From: Chloroflexota bacterium
Lineage (GTDB): Bacteria; Chloroflexota; Chloroflexia; Chloroflexales; Herpetosiphonaceae
DNA: 64,000 nt
Assembly: GCA_020161265.1 (NCBI GenBank)
Contig: JAIUOC010000008.1
Coordinates: 1-64,000 of the forward strand
Direction of reading: 5' to 3'
Positions 15,904 through 24,943 of this stretch are shown piece by piece. Below the pieces are notes generated by a model. The model was not told where the DNA came from, searched no databases, and saw nothing but the letters and a program-made list of their open reading frames with translations. A program made the position numbers and the translations under genes. The first letter of the stretch is position 1; each line of letters starts with the position of its first letter.

Positions 15904-16350
15904 ATGCAGGAGCTACGCACATTCAACCACAACCATCTGGCCGAATTGGCTCCTTTGATCGCCGCTAGCACCGCCGAAGGCTATAGCATGGTGCAACGTT
16001 TTTACGATGAATGGCAGAGTGGCGTACAAACCTTTGCCCAAGTTGGCGAGGGCTTTTGGGGCATTTGGCAAGGCCAGCGTTTGCGGGCAATTGGCGGCAT
16101 CAGTCGCGACCCCTACCAACCAAACATTCAGATTGGGCGCATTCGCCATGTCTATGTGCTGCCAGCTTGGCGACGACATGGCTTGGCGCAACAAATTGTG
16201 CTGCATAGCCTGAAGCATGCTGCTGGCCACTTTGCACAAATTAGTTTATATACGAGCAATCCGGCGGCGGCGCAGTTGTATCTGCGTTGTGGGTTTGCGC
16301 CAGCGACCGGATTGGTGCGCACGACTCATTGCTACAACTACCCAAGCTAG
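15904..16350 (+). CDS. GNAT-family acetyltransferase
   Basis: A 148-residue GCN5-related N-acetyltransferase. The central strand IGRIRHVYVLPAWRRHGLAQQIVLHSL carries the acetyl-CoA pyrophosphate loop (R-x-x-G-L-A). ISLYTSNPAAAQLYLRCGFAPATG is the usual C-terminal motif. It follows gpsA by 15 bases with a GGGAG before the start. Acceptor unknown. Confidence 0.85.
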   Translation: MQELRTFNHNHLAELAPLIAASTAEGYSMVQRFYDEWQSGVQTFAQVGEGFWGIWQGQRLRAIGGISRDPYQPNIQIGRIRHVYVLPAWRRHGLAQQIVLHSLKHAAGHFAQISLYTSNPAAAQLYLRCGFAPATGLVRTTHCYNYPS

Positions 16351-16446
16351 CAGCGAAATTGCTTTTAGGCCATTAGCATGAGCAATTTTGCCTATCATTC
16401 TCATCCACTTCTCATCCAAAATGTTAAATCGGCTTGACATATCAAT

Positions 16447-16475
16447 TTGCACAGAATCGATTTTGCTGGTATACT
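16447..16475 (+). promoter_or_regulatory. rpsO promoter
   Basis: TTGCAC (16447-16452), a 17-base spacer and TATACT (16470-16475) make a good sigma-70 type promoter. The predicted start near 16482 leaves a leader of about 80 bases before rpsO, room for the translational autoregulation known for S15 in other bacteria; that structure is not shown here. Confidence 0.65.
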
Positions 16476-16561
16476 CGCAGCCAATGTGCCGCGAATGGCG
16501 TTGCACAGGGAAGGGTGGGAAAACCGGCATTCCCATGCCCAATTACTCAAGGAGGCACACT

Positions 16562-16834
16562 GTGTCGCTGGAAAAAGATAAGTCAACCGTTATCAATAAC
16601 TATAAACTGCACGAATCAGATACTGGCTCGGCAGACGTACAAATTGCCCTTTTGACCGACCGCATCAACCAATTGATTGAGCACTTGAAATTGCACAAGC
16701 AAGACCACCACTCACGCCGTGGTTTGCTGAAGTTGGTTGGTCGTCGCCGTCGCTTGTTGGCCTACCTGAGCAAAAAAGATAATGCTCGGTTCCGCGCTGT
16801 CAGCGAACGCTTGGGTCTGCGGATCAAAGCCTAA
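16562..16834 (+). CDS. rpsO: 30S ribosomal protein S15
   Basis: S15, 90 residues, normal length. It binds 16S rRNA at the three-way junction of the central domain. The GTG start at 16562 follows AAGGAGG by 8 bases and gives the family opening [11 protein letters not shown]. The core [41 protein letters not shown] and the C-terminal RLGLRI are intact. The ATG at 16388 lies before the promoter and is rejected. The order rpsO-pnp is widely conserved. Confidence 0.97.
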   Translation: MSLEKDKSTVINNYKLHESDTGSADVQIALLTDRINQLIEHLKLHKQDHHSRRGLLKLVGRRRRLLAYLSKKDNARFRAVSERLGLRIKA

Positions 16835-16870
16835 ATTGGGTAGAGTGCTTGCAAAGCATGCTAAAATACA

Positions 16871-16903
16871 CGTCTGGGAGTACAATTGCTCCCAGACGTT
16901 TTT
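16871..16903 (+). terminator. Rho-independent terminator after rpsO
   Basis: A perfect 10-bp stem cgtctgggag / ctcccagacg (16871-16880, 16889-16898) with an 8-base loop is followed by five T. It separates rpsO from pnp. Confidence 0.92.
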
Positions 16904-17077
16904 GTGTTGAGCCAAACATAGCCTCGCTGGCTCAATGATTGCAATAAAAGAGGCGCACTGATGTTTTGTGGACGTTAGGAATTGGCGCGTGAACAGTGAC
17001 AGGGAGTTGCTGTGCAGGCTCCAGTGCCTAACGCTCCACATCGTGAAGCACCCAAGTGGGGTGTTTGGAGGCACATT

Positions 17078-19411
17078 TTGAGTGAACAACAAGTTCATAG
17101 CGTAACTGTCGAGCTGGCGGGTCGCCCGTTAACGATTGAAGCAGGTCGGGTTGCGCAGTTGGCCAATGGAGCAGTTTTGGTGCGGTATGGCGATACAGTT
17201 TTGCTCGCCGCTGTCACCGCGTCAGCCGAACCACGCGATGGGATTGATTTCTTCCCACTGACGGTTGACTATGAAGAAAAGATGTATGCCGCAGGTAAAA
17301 TCCCCGGTTCGTTCTTCAAACGTGAAGGCCGCCCAACCGAAACTGCTATTTTAACCTCGCGCTTGACCGACCGCCCATTGCGACCTTTGTTTCCCAAAGG
17401 TTACTACAATGACGTGCAGGTCTCGATTACGACGCTTTCAACCGATCAAGTTAATGATCCTGGTCCGTTGGCGATTATTGGCGCTTCGGCAGCCTTGGTG
17501 ATTTCGGATATCCCGTTTGCTGCGCCAGTTGGTGCAGTGCAAATGGGTCATATCGATGGCGTTTTTGCAGTCAACCCAGTTATGGGCTTGATGGAAAATA
17601 GCCGCCTCGATTTGGTGGTTGCTGGTACCAGCGAAGCCGTGATGATGGTCGAAGCTAGCGCCTACGAATTGACCGAAGCTGAAATGCTCGAAGCCGTCAA
17701 ACGCGGTCACGAAGCCATGCAAGCGGTTATTCAAGCTCAACTTGAGTTGGCCGAAAAATGTGGCAAGCCCAAAAAAGAATTTGTGGCTCCAGTCGTCGAT
17801 ACCAGCCTACAAGACGAAATCAAAGCGTGGATGGGCAATCGCTTCTTGCAAGCTTTGAACAATAGCGACAAAGCTGCTCGTGAAGCTGCTACCGATGGCT
17901 TGCGCACCGAAGTGTTGGAGCAATTCAGCGCTGGCGTGGCCGAAGAAGAATTGGCAGCACGGGTCAAGGCAGTAACCAAAAACTACGATGCCTTGGTTAA
18001 AGATGAAGTTCGTTCTTCGATTCTTGAGCAAGGGATTCGCGTCGATGGCCGTAAGGTCAACGAAATTCGCCCAATTGCGGTCGATGTTGGGGTTTTGCCG
18101 CGCGTTCACGGCTCAGGCTTGTTTACCCGTGGTCAAACCCAAGTGCTCACCGTAGCAACGCTTGGCTCGCCTGGCGATGAGCAACGGCTCGACGATTTGG
18201 GTATCGAAACCACTCGTCACTACATGCACCACTACAACTTCCCAGCCTTCTCGACTGGCGAAGCTCGACCTTCACGTGGCCCACGTCGCCGCGATATTGG
18301 CCACGGTAAGTTGGCCGAACGCGCTTTGGTCGCAGTCTTGCCTGAAAAAGATAAGTTCCCTTATACCATGCGTTTGGTCTCAGAAGTTTTGGCCTCGAAC
18401 GGTTCATCGTCAATGGCTTCGGTGTGTGGTTCATCGCTGGCCTTGATGGATGCTGGTGTGCCAATCAAAGCTCCGGTTGCTGGCGTAGCGATGGGATTGA
18501 TCACAGGCAAAGCCGCTGGCCAATTCAGCGTTTTGACCGACATCCAAGGCTTGGAAGATGCTTTGGGTGATATGGACTTCAAGGTTGCTGGCACGACCGC
18601 TGGCATCACCGCGCTGCAAATGGATATCAAAACCACGGGCATTACCTATGAAATTATGCAGCAAGCGTTTGAGCAAGCTCGCCAAGGGCGCGTGTTCATT
18701 CTCGATAAGATGAATGAAATTATCAACACTGCGCGTAACGATATTTCCCAATTTGCCCCACGAATTATCACCCTGCAAATCGACCCATCGAAAATTGGGG
18801 CATTGATTGGGCCTGGTGGTAAGACGATTCGATCAATTATCGAGCAAACTGGCGCTCAAATTGATGTTGAGGATGATGGCCGCGTATTCGTGACCACGCC
18901 CGATGCCGATGGCGCACGCATGGCGCAATCGTTGATCGAAGGCTTGACCCGCGAAGCCAAAGTTGGCGAAATCTTTACTGGTAAAGTTGTGCGGATTATG
19001 CCGTATGGCGCATTCGTCAACGTGTTGCCAGGCAAAGATGGCATGGTTCACGTTTCCGAGCTTGATGAAAAGCGCGTCGAAAACGTTGAAGATGTGGTCA
19101 AAATTGGCGACGAATTGACCGTGATGGTGATCGATGTTGAACCAGGCACTGGCAAATTGAGCCTTTCACGTCGCGCAATTCTGACTGGCGAAACCGCTGA
19201 GCAACGCAAGAGCAGCAGTAGCAAAGGCGGCCCTCGCGGTGGCGGTGGTGGTGGCGATCGTGGCCCACGCCCAGGTGGCGATCGTGGCCCACGCCCTGAA
19301 GGTGATCGCGGCCCGCGCCCCGAAGGTGACCGCCCTCGTGAAGGCGGCGACCGTGGCCCACGCCCAAGCAGCGGTGGCAATGACCGCCGTGGTGGTGGCT
19401 TCCGCGGCTAA
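17078..19411 (+). CDS. pnp: Polyribonucleotide nucleotidyltransferase with glycine/arginine-rich tail
   Basis: PNPase, a phosphorolytic 3'-5' exoribonuclease of the RNA degradosome, 777 residues from the TTG at 17078. That start has GGAGG 6 bases upstream. A GTG at 17012 also has a purine-rich site (AGGGAG) and would add 22 residues with no family match, so the start is not certain. Order of domains: RNase PH 1 (EKMYAAGKIPGSFFKREGRPTE), alpha linker, RNase PH 2 (active site near FSTGEARPSRGPRRRDIGHG), KH (IGALIGPGGKTIR) and S1 (GAFVNVLPGKDGMVHVSELDE). The last 65 or so residues are an unusual tail of Gly runs and DRGPRP repeats. Confidence 0.95.
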   Translation: MSEQQVHSVTVELAGRPLTIEAGRVAQLANGAVLVRYGDTVLLAAVTASAEPRDGIDFFPLTVDYEEKMYAAGKIPGSFFKREGRPTETAILTSRLTDRPLRPLFPKGYYNDVQVSITTLSTDQVNDPGPLAIIGASAALVISDIPFAAPVGAVQMGHIDGVFAVNPVMGLMENSRLDLVVAGTSEAVMMVEASAYELTEAEMLEAVKRGHEAMQAVIQAQLELAEKCGKPKKEFVAPVVDTSLQDEIKAWMGNRFLQALNNSDKAAREAATDGLRTEVLEQFSAGVAEEELAARVKAVTKNYDALVKDEVRSSILEQGIRVDGRKVNEIRPIAVDVGVLPRVHGSGLFTRGQTQVLTVATLGSPGDEQRLDDLGIETTRHYMHHYNFPAFSTGEARPSRGPRRRDIGHGKLAERALVAVLPEKDKFPYTMRLVSEVLASNGSSSMASVCGSSLALMDAGVPIKAPVAGVAMGLITGKAAGQFSVLTDIQGLEDALGDMDFKVAGTTAGITALQMDIKTTGITYEIMQQAFEQARQGRVFILDKMNEIINTARNDISQFAPRIITLQIDPSKIGALIGPGGKTIRSIIEQTGAQIDVEDDGRVFVTTPDADGARMAQSLIEGLTREAKVGEIFTGKVVRIMPYGAFVNVLPGKDGMVHVSELDEKRVENVEDVVKIGDELTVMVIDVEPGTGKLSLSRRAILTGETAEQRKSSSSKGGPRGGGGGGDRGPRPGGDRGPRPEGDRGPRPEGDRPREGGDRGPRPSSGGNDRRGGGFRG

Positions 19412-19422
19412 TAGGTTTTGAT

Positions 19423-19562
19423 CCACGAAGGACACGAAATAACACGAAGGGCTATTGGCTAAAGGCTATGGGCTATCGGAGATTGGCTGGAAATACCAAC
19501 GATTGTTCCGATAGCCTTCAGCCTAGCGTCTCATCCTTCGCGCAACTTCGTGTCCTTCGTGG
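19423..19562. repeat. Nested inverted repeat between pnp and an AAA ATPase gene
   Basis: Outer arms ccacgaaggacacgaa (19423-19438) and its perfect reverse complement (19547-19562) enclose a second palindrome made of ggctatgggctatcgg...ccgatagccttcagcc with gattgg/ccaac elements at its centre. It sits between convergent genes and could fold into one long hairpin on either strand. Confidence 0.85.
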
Positions 19563-19602
19563 TTTAAACCCGACCCCAACAACCAATCCCCGACCCCAAA
19601 AT

Positions 19603-20412
19603 TTACAAGTGACGCAAGAAACGCTCAGGATGATTGAGAAAATCGCGCAATAAGCTGACATGTTCAATCGCGTTATATTCAATCGGTTGCAAACCTGTAG
19701 GGCTAATCTGGAGCAAGCGAGCTTTGGGGTAGGCCATAATAATTGGCGAGTGGGTCACAATCACAAATTGGCTTTGTTGTTGTTCAACTGCATCGCGAAT
19801 TAATGCCAACAAACTCAATTGGCGAATTGGTGCTAGCGGGGCTTCTGGTTCGTCGAGTAAATATAAGCCATTTGGGACAAAACGCGATTGAAACAAACGC
19901 AAAAAACTTTCGCCATGCGACATATGATCGAGGCCATTGCCATAATGATGGCGCAACTCCCCAATCGTGCGCGAATGGGTTTGACGAGCTTGGGCACGCG
20001 CCAAGGGCGAAAGTGTGGTATCCGCCTCGATCTCGCGTAAGCCAGCTTCGGCTTCAAGCCGCAATTGATTTACCCGCTGAGCATAGCCAAAAAAATCTTC
20101 AGCCCGCAAGAAAAAGCCGCGCCCAGTGCGTTTATGCCAGCTAAGTTTGAGATATTTGGCTAAACGTTGAGCCGAAGTCAGGCTTTGATCACGCTCTAAA
20201 TCGTGGGTTCCGACGGCGATTGAACGCGTAGCAACCGCCAAACCTTCTAAAAACGTTGATTTGCCCGATCCATTGTCACCCACAATAATCGTCACAGGCA
20301 CGTCAAAATCGAAGGTTTGGCCAACCAAGGCTTGGATTGCTGGCACATTTAGGGGAAATTGCTCAGCATCGTGGGCAGCTGGTGGTTGAATTTTCAAACT
20401 AGCGAGTAGCAT
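19603..20412 (-). CDS. AAA/ABC-type ATP-binding protein
   Basis: A 269-residue SMC/ABC-class ATPase without transmembrane parts. Walker A is GDNGSGKST, an ABC-like signature is MSHGESFL, Walker B is LYLLDEPEAPLAP and the switch His is in VIVTHSP. This combination is typical of small stand-alone AAA-15/21-like ATPases whose partners are often nucleases or unknown. It lies 3 bases downstream of xseA, so the two are probably co-expressed, hinting at a DNA-repair link. That link is inference only. Confidence 0.82.
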   Translation of the reverse strand: MLLASLKIQPPAAHDAEQFPLNVPAIQALVGQTFDFDVPVTIIVGDNGSGKSTFLEGLAVATRSIAVGTHDLERDQSLTSAQRLAKYLKLSWHKRTGRGFFLRAEDFFGYAQRVNQLRLEAEAGLREIEADTTLSPLARAQARQTHSRTIGELRHHYGNGLDHMSHGESFLRLFQSRFVPNGLYLLDEPEAPLAPIRQLSLLALIRDAVEQQQSQFVIVTHSPIIMAYPKARLLQISPTGLQPIEYNAIEHVSLLRDFLNHPERFLRHL

Positions 20413-20415
20413 CGC

Positions 20416-21594
20416 TCAATCTCGTAGCTCAGTAATTGTGGCTTGAACCTGGCCTTGATGCAATTGAATACTCACATTATCGCCAATTGCTACTTGGCTG
20501 GTGTTGGTCAGGGCACGATCGTTATGCAATACAACGGCATAGCCGCGCGCCAAGGTTCGTTCGGGATTGAGTGCAACTAAACTGCGCTCAGCAACTTGAA
20601 CTTTTAAGCGAGCCATTTCGAGCATACGCTGGATCGCTCGCTGCAACTGTTGTTGTTGGGTATTGACCTGCTCACGCGCTTGATGCAGCCGCATTTGCGG
20701 ATTGTGACGTAAAAGTTGTTGTTGCTGTTGGCCTAATTCGCTGCGCAGCAATTGCAAACGCCCTTGAAACAAGCCATGCAACAGCCCAACTTGGCTGATC
20801 AATTCATCGCGCAACGTCGCTAAATCGGGTGTAACTAACTCAGCGGCAGCCGAAGGCGTTGGCGCACGCAAATCGGCAACAAAATCGACAATTGTTGTAT
20901 CGGTTTCGTGACCAACTCCGGTGACAACTGGCACTGGCGAGGCAAAAACCGCTCGCGCCACAATCTCCTCGTTGAACGCCCAAAGATCTTCAATTGAGCC
21001 ACCACCACGGGCCACAATAATCACATCTGGCTCGAAATCGAATAGCTCATACAAGGCTTCAACGATCGAAGGCGCGGCATCTTCGCCCTGCACGAGAGCT
21101 GGCGCGATAATCACTTCGGCCAAAGGGAAACGGCGGCGCAGCACATTCAACATATCCTGCAAGGCCGCTCCAGTTGGCGAAGTGACAATGCCAATGCGTT
21201 GAGGAAATAGCGGCAATGGCCGTTTGCGCTCGGTTAAACCCTCGGCTTCTAATTGGGCTTTGAGCCGTTCATATTGGGCTTGCAACAGGCCTTCGCCAGC
21301 AGGAGTAATAAAATCAAGATAAATTTGCAAGCGTCCATTATACAGTTCAACTTTGCCATGACCTAAAATTGCCATGCCATCTTGGGGTAGGTGGCTCAAA
21401 CGCAAGGCTGTGGAACGCCAAATCACCGCATCAATACGGGCATCGGCCTCTTTAAGGGTCAAATACCAATGGCCTGATGAATGGCGTTTGCAGTTAGAAA
21501 CCTCGCCATAAACCCAAACATCACTCACCACGGGGTCGCTAGTGAGCACTGCATTGATATAGCCACATAACTCACTGACTGAAAGTTGTTCCAT
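20416..21594 (-). CDS. xseA: Exodeoxyribonuclease VII large subunit
   Basis: XseA, 392 residues. It degrades single-stranded DNA to oligonucleotides together with the small subunit XseB. An N-terminal OB-fold (VWVYGEVSNCKRHSSGHWYLTLKE) is followed by the catalytic domain with GIVTSPTGAALQDML, the GEDAAPSIV stretch, VIIVARGGGSIEDLWAFN, GVGHETDTTIVDFVAD and RAPTPSAAAEL, then a coiled-coil region rich in Gln. The ATG at 21594 is preferred because it matches the family start; a TTG at 21627 adds 11 unmatched residues. No xseB is seen nearby. Confidence 0.94.
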   Translation of the reverse strand: MEQLSVSELCGYINAVLTSDPVVSDVWVYGEVSNCKRHSSGHWYLTLKEADARIDAVIWRSTALRLSHLPQDGMAILGHGKVELYNGRLQIYLDFITPAGEGLLQAQYERLKAQLEAEGLTERKRPLPLFPQRIGIVTSPTGAALQDMLNVLRRRFPLAEVIIAPALVQGEDAAPSIVEALYELFDFEPDVIIVARGGGSIEDLWAFNEEIVARAVFASPVPVVTGVGHETDTTIVDFVADLRAPTPSAAAELVTPDLATLRDELISQVGLLHGLFQGRLQLLRSELGQQQQQLLRHNPQMRLHQAREQVNTQQQQLQRAIQRMLEMARLKVQVAERSLVALNPERTLARGYAVVLHNDRALTNTSQVAIGDNVSIQLHQGQVQATITELRD

Positions 21595-21689
21595 AGCTTG
21601 GCCTGCTTGCAGATGGTAGTAGCACAATTGTACGAGAATTTAACTAAAAAAACAATGTTGGATAGCCAGTACCCAACATTGTATGGAAC

Positions 21690-22157
21690 TTAATCGAGCG
21701 GCACGATTGAAATGAGCACTTGACCATATTCAACCGGCTGGTTATTTTCAACGTGGATCGCTGCCACGCGGCCATGAATTTCGCTCTCGATTTCGTTCAT
21801 CATCTTCATGGCTTCAACGATGCCAACGACATCGCCTGGGTGCACTTCATCGCCAACTTTGACATACGGTGGATCTTTGGGCGATGGTGAGGCATAGAAG
21901 GTTCCCACCATTGGCGAATTGATTGGTTGACCAATAGGCGCGGCGGGCGTTTCGGCAATACTGGCTGCAACTGGTGTCGCCGCTACGCCACTGGTCACGA
22001 CTACAGGTGCTGCCACAGCATAGGGCGTGCGCTTGACATGAATTTTGGCATCGCCACGCTCAAGGCTTAGCTCAGTAATATCAGTTTGGGTGATTAACCG
22101 CAGCAACTCACGCACATCCTCGGTGAGTAAATTCTGTTCGGGCGTTTGCTCACTCAT
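21690..22157 (-). CDS. accB: Biotin carboxyl carrier protein of acetyl-CoA carboxylase
   Basis: AccB, 155 residues. It carries biotin between the carboxylase and transferase parts of acetyl-CoA carboxylase. The C-terminal lipoyl/biotinyl domain runs from [13 protein letters not shown] and contains the biotinylation motif EAMKMMNE with Lys118. An Ala/Pro/Val-rich hinge (about 45-80) joins it to the N-terminal region. accC is not next to it; efp lies 100 bases upstream, and accB-efp proximity is seen in many bacteria. Confidence 0.95.
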   Translation of the reverse strand: MSEQTPEQNLLTEDVRELLRLITQTDITELSLERGDAKIHVKRTPYAVAAPVVVTSGVAATPVAASIAETPAAPIGQPINSPMVGTFYASPSPKDPPYVKVGDEVHPGDVVGIVEAMKMMNEIESEIHGRVAAIHVENNQPVEYGQVLISIVPLD

Positions 22158-22257
22158 GGGCTAGCATCCTCAACTACACAAGGAGAAATGGCGACGGCGC
22201 AGGGATTCGTGCCCAGCGCCGTGATGATCAGCTTTAAAATAATGGGCCAAACCCCAC

Positions 22258-22815
22258 TTAGATCCGCGTGATGTACTTGCCGTTGGTGGTATCAACCCGA
22301 ATCCGTTCGCCAACCGCGACGAATGAAGGCACTTGCACCACTAAGCCAGTATCGGTGGTTGCAGGCTTGCCGCCACCTGAAGCGGTATCGCCCTTGTAGT
22401 TTGGCTCGGTTTCAACCACAACCATCTCAACTGAAGGTGGCAACGAAATATCCAGCACTTCATCTTCGTAGGTCAAAACGTCGAAGGTTTCGTTTTCGCG
22501 AATATACAACAACGCATCTTCGAGCAAATCCACGCTGACGGGGAATTGATCGTAGGTTTCGGTGTTCATCACATAGATATAGTTATCTTCGCGATAGAGA
22601 TATTGCACGTTACGGGTTGACAAGCGGGCAACTTCGAAGCGTTCGCCAGCCATAAACGTTTTAACCGTTGTAGCACTGGTGCGGACATTGCGTAAGGTCA
22701 GGCGCAAGAATGCCGTGCCACGACCTTGCTTGACGTGGTTGGCTTCCATCACGCGGAACAATTCACCATCAATAATGAGGGTTAGACCTTTGCGTACTTC
22801 ACCTGTTGAGACCAT
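22258..22815 (-). CDS. efp: Translation elongation factor P
   Basis: EF-P, 185 residues, full length. It binds stalled ribosomes at polyproline stretches. Domain I carries the loop HVKQGRGTAF, domain III ends VGERIRVDTTNGKYITRI and GDTASGGGKPATTDTG is intact. The tip residue equivalent to the modified Lys34 of E. coli is Arg32, with Gln in place of the usual Pro two residues before. Arg at this place is the substrate of EarP rhamnosylation in some proteobacteria. No EarP, EpmA or EpmB gene is in the window. The M24 peptidase gene lies 33 bases downstream. Confidence 0.95.
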   Translation of the reverse strand: MVSTGEVRKGLTLIIDGELFRVMEANHVKQGRGTAFLRLTLRNVRTSATTVKTFMAGERFEVARLSTRNVQYLYREDNYIYVMNTETYDQFPVSVDLLEDALLYIRENETFDVLTYEDEVLDISLPPSVEMVVVETEPNYKGDTASGGGKPATTDTGLVVQVPSFVAVGERIRVDTTNGKYITRI

Positions 22816-22848
22816 GATACACGAACTCCCTTTGGGTTGTAATAAATT

Positions 22849-23934
22849 TTAGGCTTGCTCGATCACAATGATCGGGTCAAGTGGCGATTGTGTAAGCGTT
22901 TCAATGCCATTGGCATTGAGTAAAACCAAGTTTTCGAGCCGCACGCCGCCCCAATCGGGCAAATAAATGCCTGGCTCAATGCTAAAAATTGAGCCAACTG
23001 GCAGCAAATCGTTGTGAACGCGGCTGAGCCGTGGCTCTTCGTGAATTTGCAGGCCAACCCCGTGGCCTGTGCCATGGCTGAAATATTCGCCATAGCCTGA
23101 GGCTTCGATCACATCGCGAGCCAAGGCATCGGCTTCTTTGCCAGTGGTATTGGCGGTGATGCCGTTGGTTGCATCCGCAAGCGCGTGGCGCACAATGCCA
23201 TAAATTTCATCAAATTTGGCATCGGGCTGTCCGAGTACCAAGGTGCGGGTCATATCGCCATGATAGCCAGCATAGAGCGCCCCAAAATCGACCACAATCG
23301 GCTGGCCTTGGCCCAGCGGGGCGTTACCAGCGTGATAATGGGGCAAAGCACTATTTAAGCCAGCACCCACGATAATCTCAAAAGCTAAACCATCGCCGCC
23401 ATGCTCAACAATTGCCTTGTGCAATTCCCAAGCAACTTCACGTTCGAGCATGCTTGGGCGCAACATTGGCTTAACTGCGGCTAAAGCTTGGTCGGTGATG
23501 TTAATTGCTTGACGCAAGGCCGCAACTTCTTCGTCGCTTTTAATCGCGCGGAGTTGCTCGGTCAATGCCCCAATTGCAACCAAGGTTACATCAGCAGGCA
23601 AGGCTTGGCGCAAGGCATTGTAATCGGCAACGCTGAGTGTTGCTGGCTCAAAGCCCAAGCGTTTGATCGGCGCAATATGGCGGCCAACGCAGCTATACAA
23701 GCTTTCATCAAGCGTGCGGGTGATCGTTTCAAATTGGCTGGCCTCTTGGGCTGCTTGCACGGTATAGCGGCCATCGCTGATTAATAATGCCCGTTGAGCA
23801 TCAATGATCAACAAGCCCGCCGAGCCAGTAAACCCGCTCAGATAGCGCCGATTTTGGCTATTAGCGACCAACAATCCATCGATTTGGGCTGCTTCAAAAA
23901 GCATCCGCAACGCTGCGAGCCGTTCTTGAGACAC
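22849..23934 (-). CDS. M24-family Xaa-Pro aminopeptidase
   Basis: A 361-residue metallopeptidase that removes residues before proline or cleaves Xaa-Pro dipeptides. Creatinase-like N-terminal domain (GLLVANSQNRRYLSGFTGSAG), then the pita-bread domain with the dinuclear metal ligands: the Asp pair in VDFGALYAGYHGDMTRT, His in SHGTGHGVG, and Glu in FSIEPGIYLPDWGGVRLEN. The GTG start at 23934 has AAAGG upstream; a GTG at 23955 would add seven residues. It immediately precedes efp, a pairing common in bacteria and logical since both relate to proline in proteins. Confidence 0.92.
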   Translation of the reverse strand: MSQERLAALRMLFEAAQIDGLLVANSQNRRYLSGFTGSAGLLIIDAQRALLISDGRYTVQAAQEASQFETITRTLDESLYSCVGRHIAPIKRLGFEPATLSVADYNALRQALPADVTLVAIGALTEQLRAIKSDEEVAALRQAINITDQALAAVKPMLRPSMLEREVAWELHKAIVEHGGDGLAFEIIVGAGLNSALPHYHAGNAPLGQGQPIVVDFGALYAGYHGDMTRTLVLGQPDAKFDEIYGIVRHALADATNGITANTTGKEADALARDVIEASGYGEYFSHGTGHGVGLQIHEEPRLSRVHNDLLPVGSIFSIEPGIYLPDWGGVRLENLVLLNANGIETLTQSPLDPIIVIEQA

Positions 23935-24063
23935 CGCGCACCAGCCTTTCAGCACACTACAAGCCCGCTTGGGGTTGCCAACGGGCTTTGTGTAGTATAT
24001 ATGCCATCAAAGATGCTTGTCAAACGTTTTTATTGTAAAGCTGTTGCTTGTTTGATCCTCTGG

Positions 24064-24771
24064 CTATTTCGCCCCGCCAAACGCGGCGAAGCAGCTATTT
24101 TTATGCAAAATATCGATCTTTTGGAAGCCGACGCTGCGCAAAACGTCAATTTGCCAGAGTAATGGGCGCGGCGAATCTTCGATCTCGATATATTCAAATA
24201 CTTGGTTGCGGTAAGCCTCATCGCGGAAATCGCTGAGATATTGACCATAGCGTTGCCACATCAAGCTATGAACAGCCTCACTAGAATGTTCCACCAGATC
24301 GAAAATCCACAGTGAGCCGCCTGGACGCAAGGCTGCATAGCATTGAGCAAAGACCGCCTGCCATTCAGCATCGTCGCGTAGGTGATGAAATACCGCCGCT
24401 GCCACAATAATATCAACCTGCTCACTGCCCAACTCAAGCTGGCGGACATCGCCTTGCAACGTAGTGACCTTGCCTGTTGTGGCGGCCTCGACCCGTTGTT
24501 GCGCTCGCTCAAGCATTGGCAAGCTCAAATCGATCAGCGTCACATCAAGGTTGGGCAATTCTTGCAAAACTCGCAGGCTGTAATTGCCAGCACCGCAGCC
24601 AATATCCAAGATATGGCGAGCATTAGGCGTGGTGGCCGCCGCCGCTTGGGCAACCAAAGTCATTGCTAACGGGGCATCGACCGTCGCCGATTGACCTGTT
24701 TCCAAATTGGAAAACCGCTCAACATCAGCATCGAAGCGGGCACGAATGGTTTCAACAGTTGATTTGGCCAT
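24064..24771 (-). CDS. Class I SAM-dependent methyltransferase
   Basis: A 235-residue methyltransferase. Motif I is HILDIGCGAGNYSL, motif II DVTLIDLSLPML, then LQGDVRQLELG and a post-motif AAVFHHLRDDAEW. The ATG at 24771 is chosen because GAGG lies about 9 bases upstream; longer frames to 24846 are possible. FHHLRD and the small size are like UbiE or tellurite-type methyltransferases, but the substrate is not known. Confidence 0.82.
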   Translation of the reverse strand: MAKSTVETIRARFDADVERFSNLETGQSATVDAPLAMTLVAQAAAATTPNARHILDIGCGAGNYSLRVLQELPNLDVTLIDLSLPMLERAQQRVEAATTGKVTTLQGDVRQLELGSEQVDIIVAAAVFHHLRDDAEWQAVFAQCYAALRPGGSLWIFDLVEHSSEAVHSLMWQRYGQYLSDFRDEAYRNQVFEYIEIEDSPRPLLWQIDVLRSVGFQKIDILHKNSCFAAFGGAK

Positions 24772-24943
24772 GGGGAACATCCTCAAACCACAAATAAGCG
24801 TCAATCGCGCTATTTTAGCAGGTTTGAGCAATTTTGTACTGATCAATATAAGACAGATTTAGCGCTCTTTTGGCTGGTTGAGTTTTTAGTATTTCCAATT
24901 CCCGACCCAACCTCGCTGCGTGGTTTCGTTGCTCAATCAATCC

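Noticed and set aside
16434..16439. TTGACA as the -35 of the rpsO promoter
   Set aside because: It is 30 bases from TATACT. TTGCAC at 16447-16452 has the right 17-base spacing instead.
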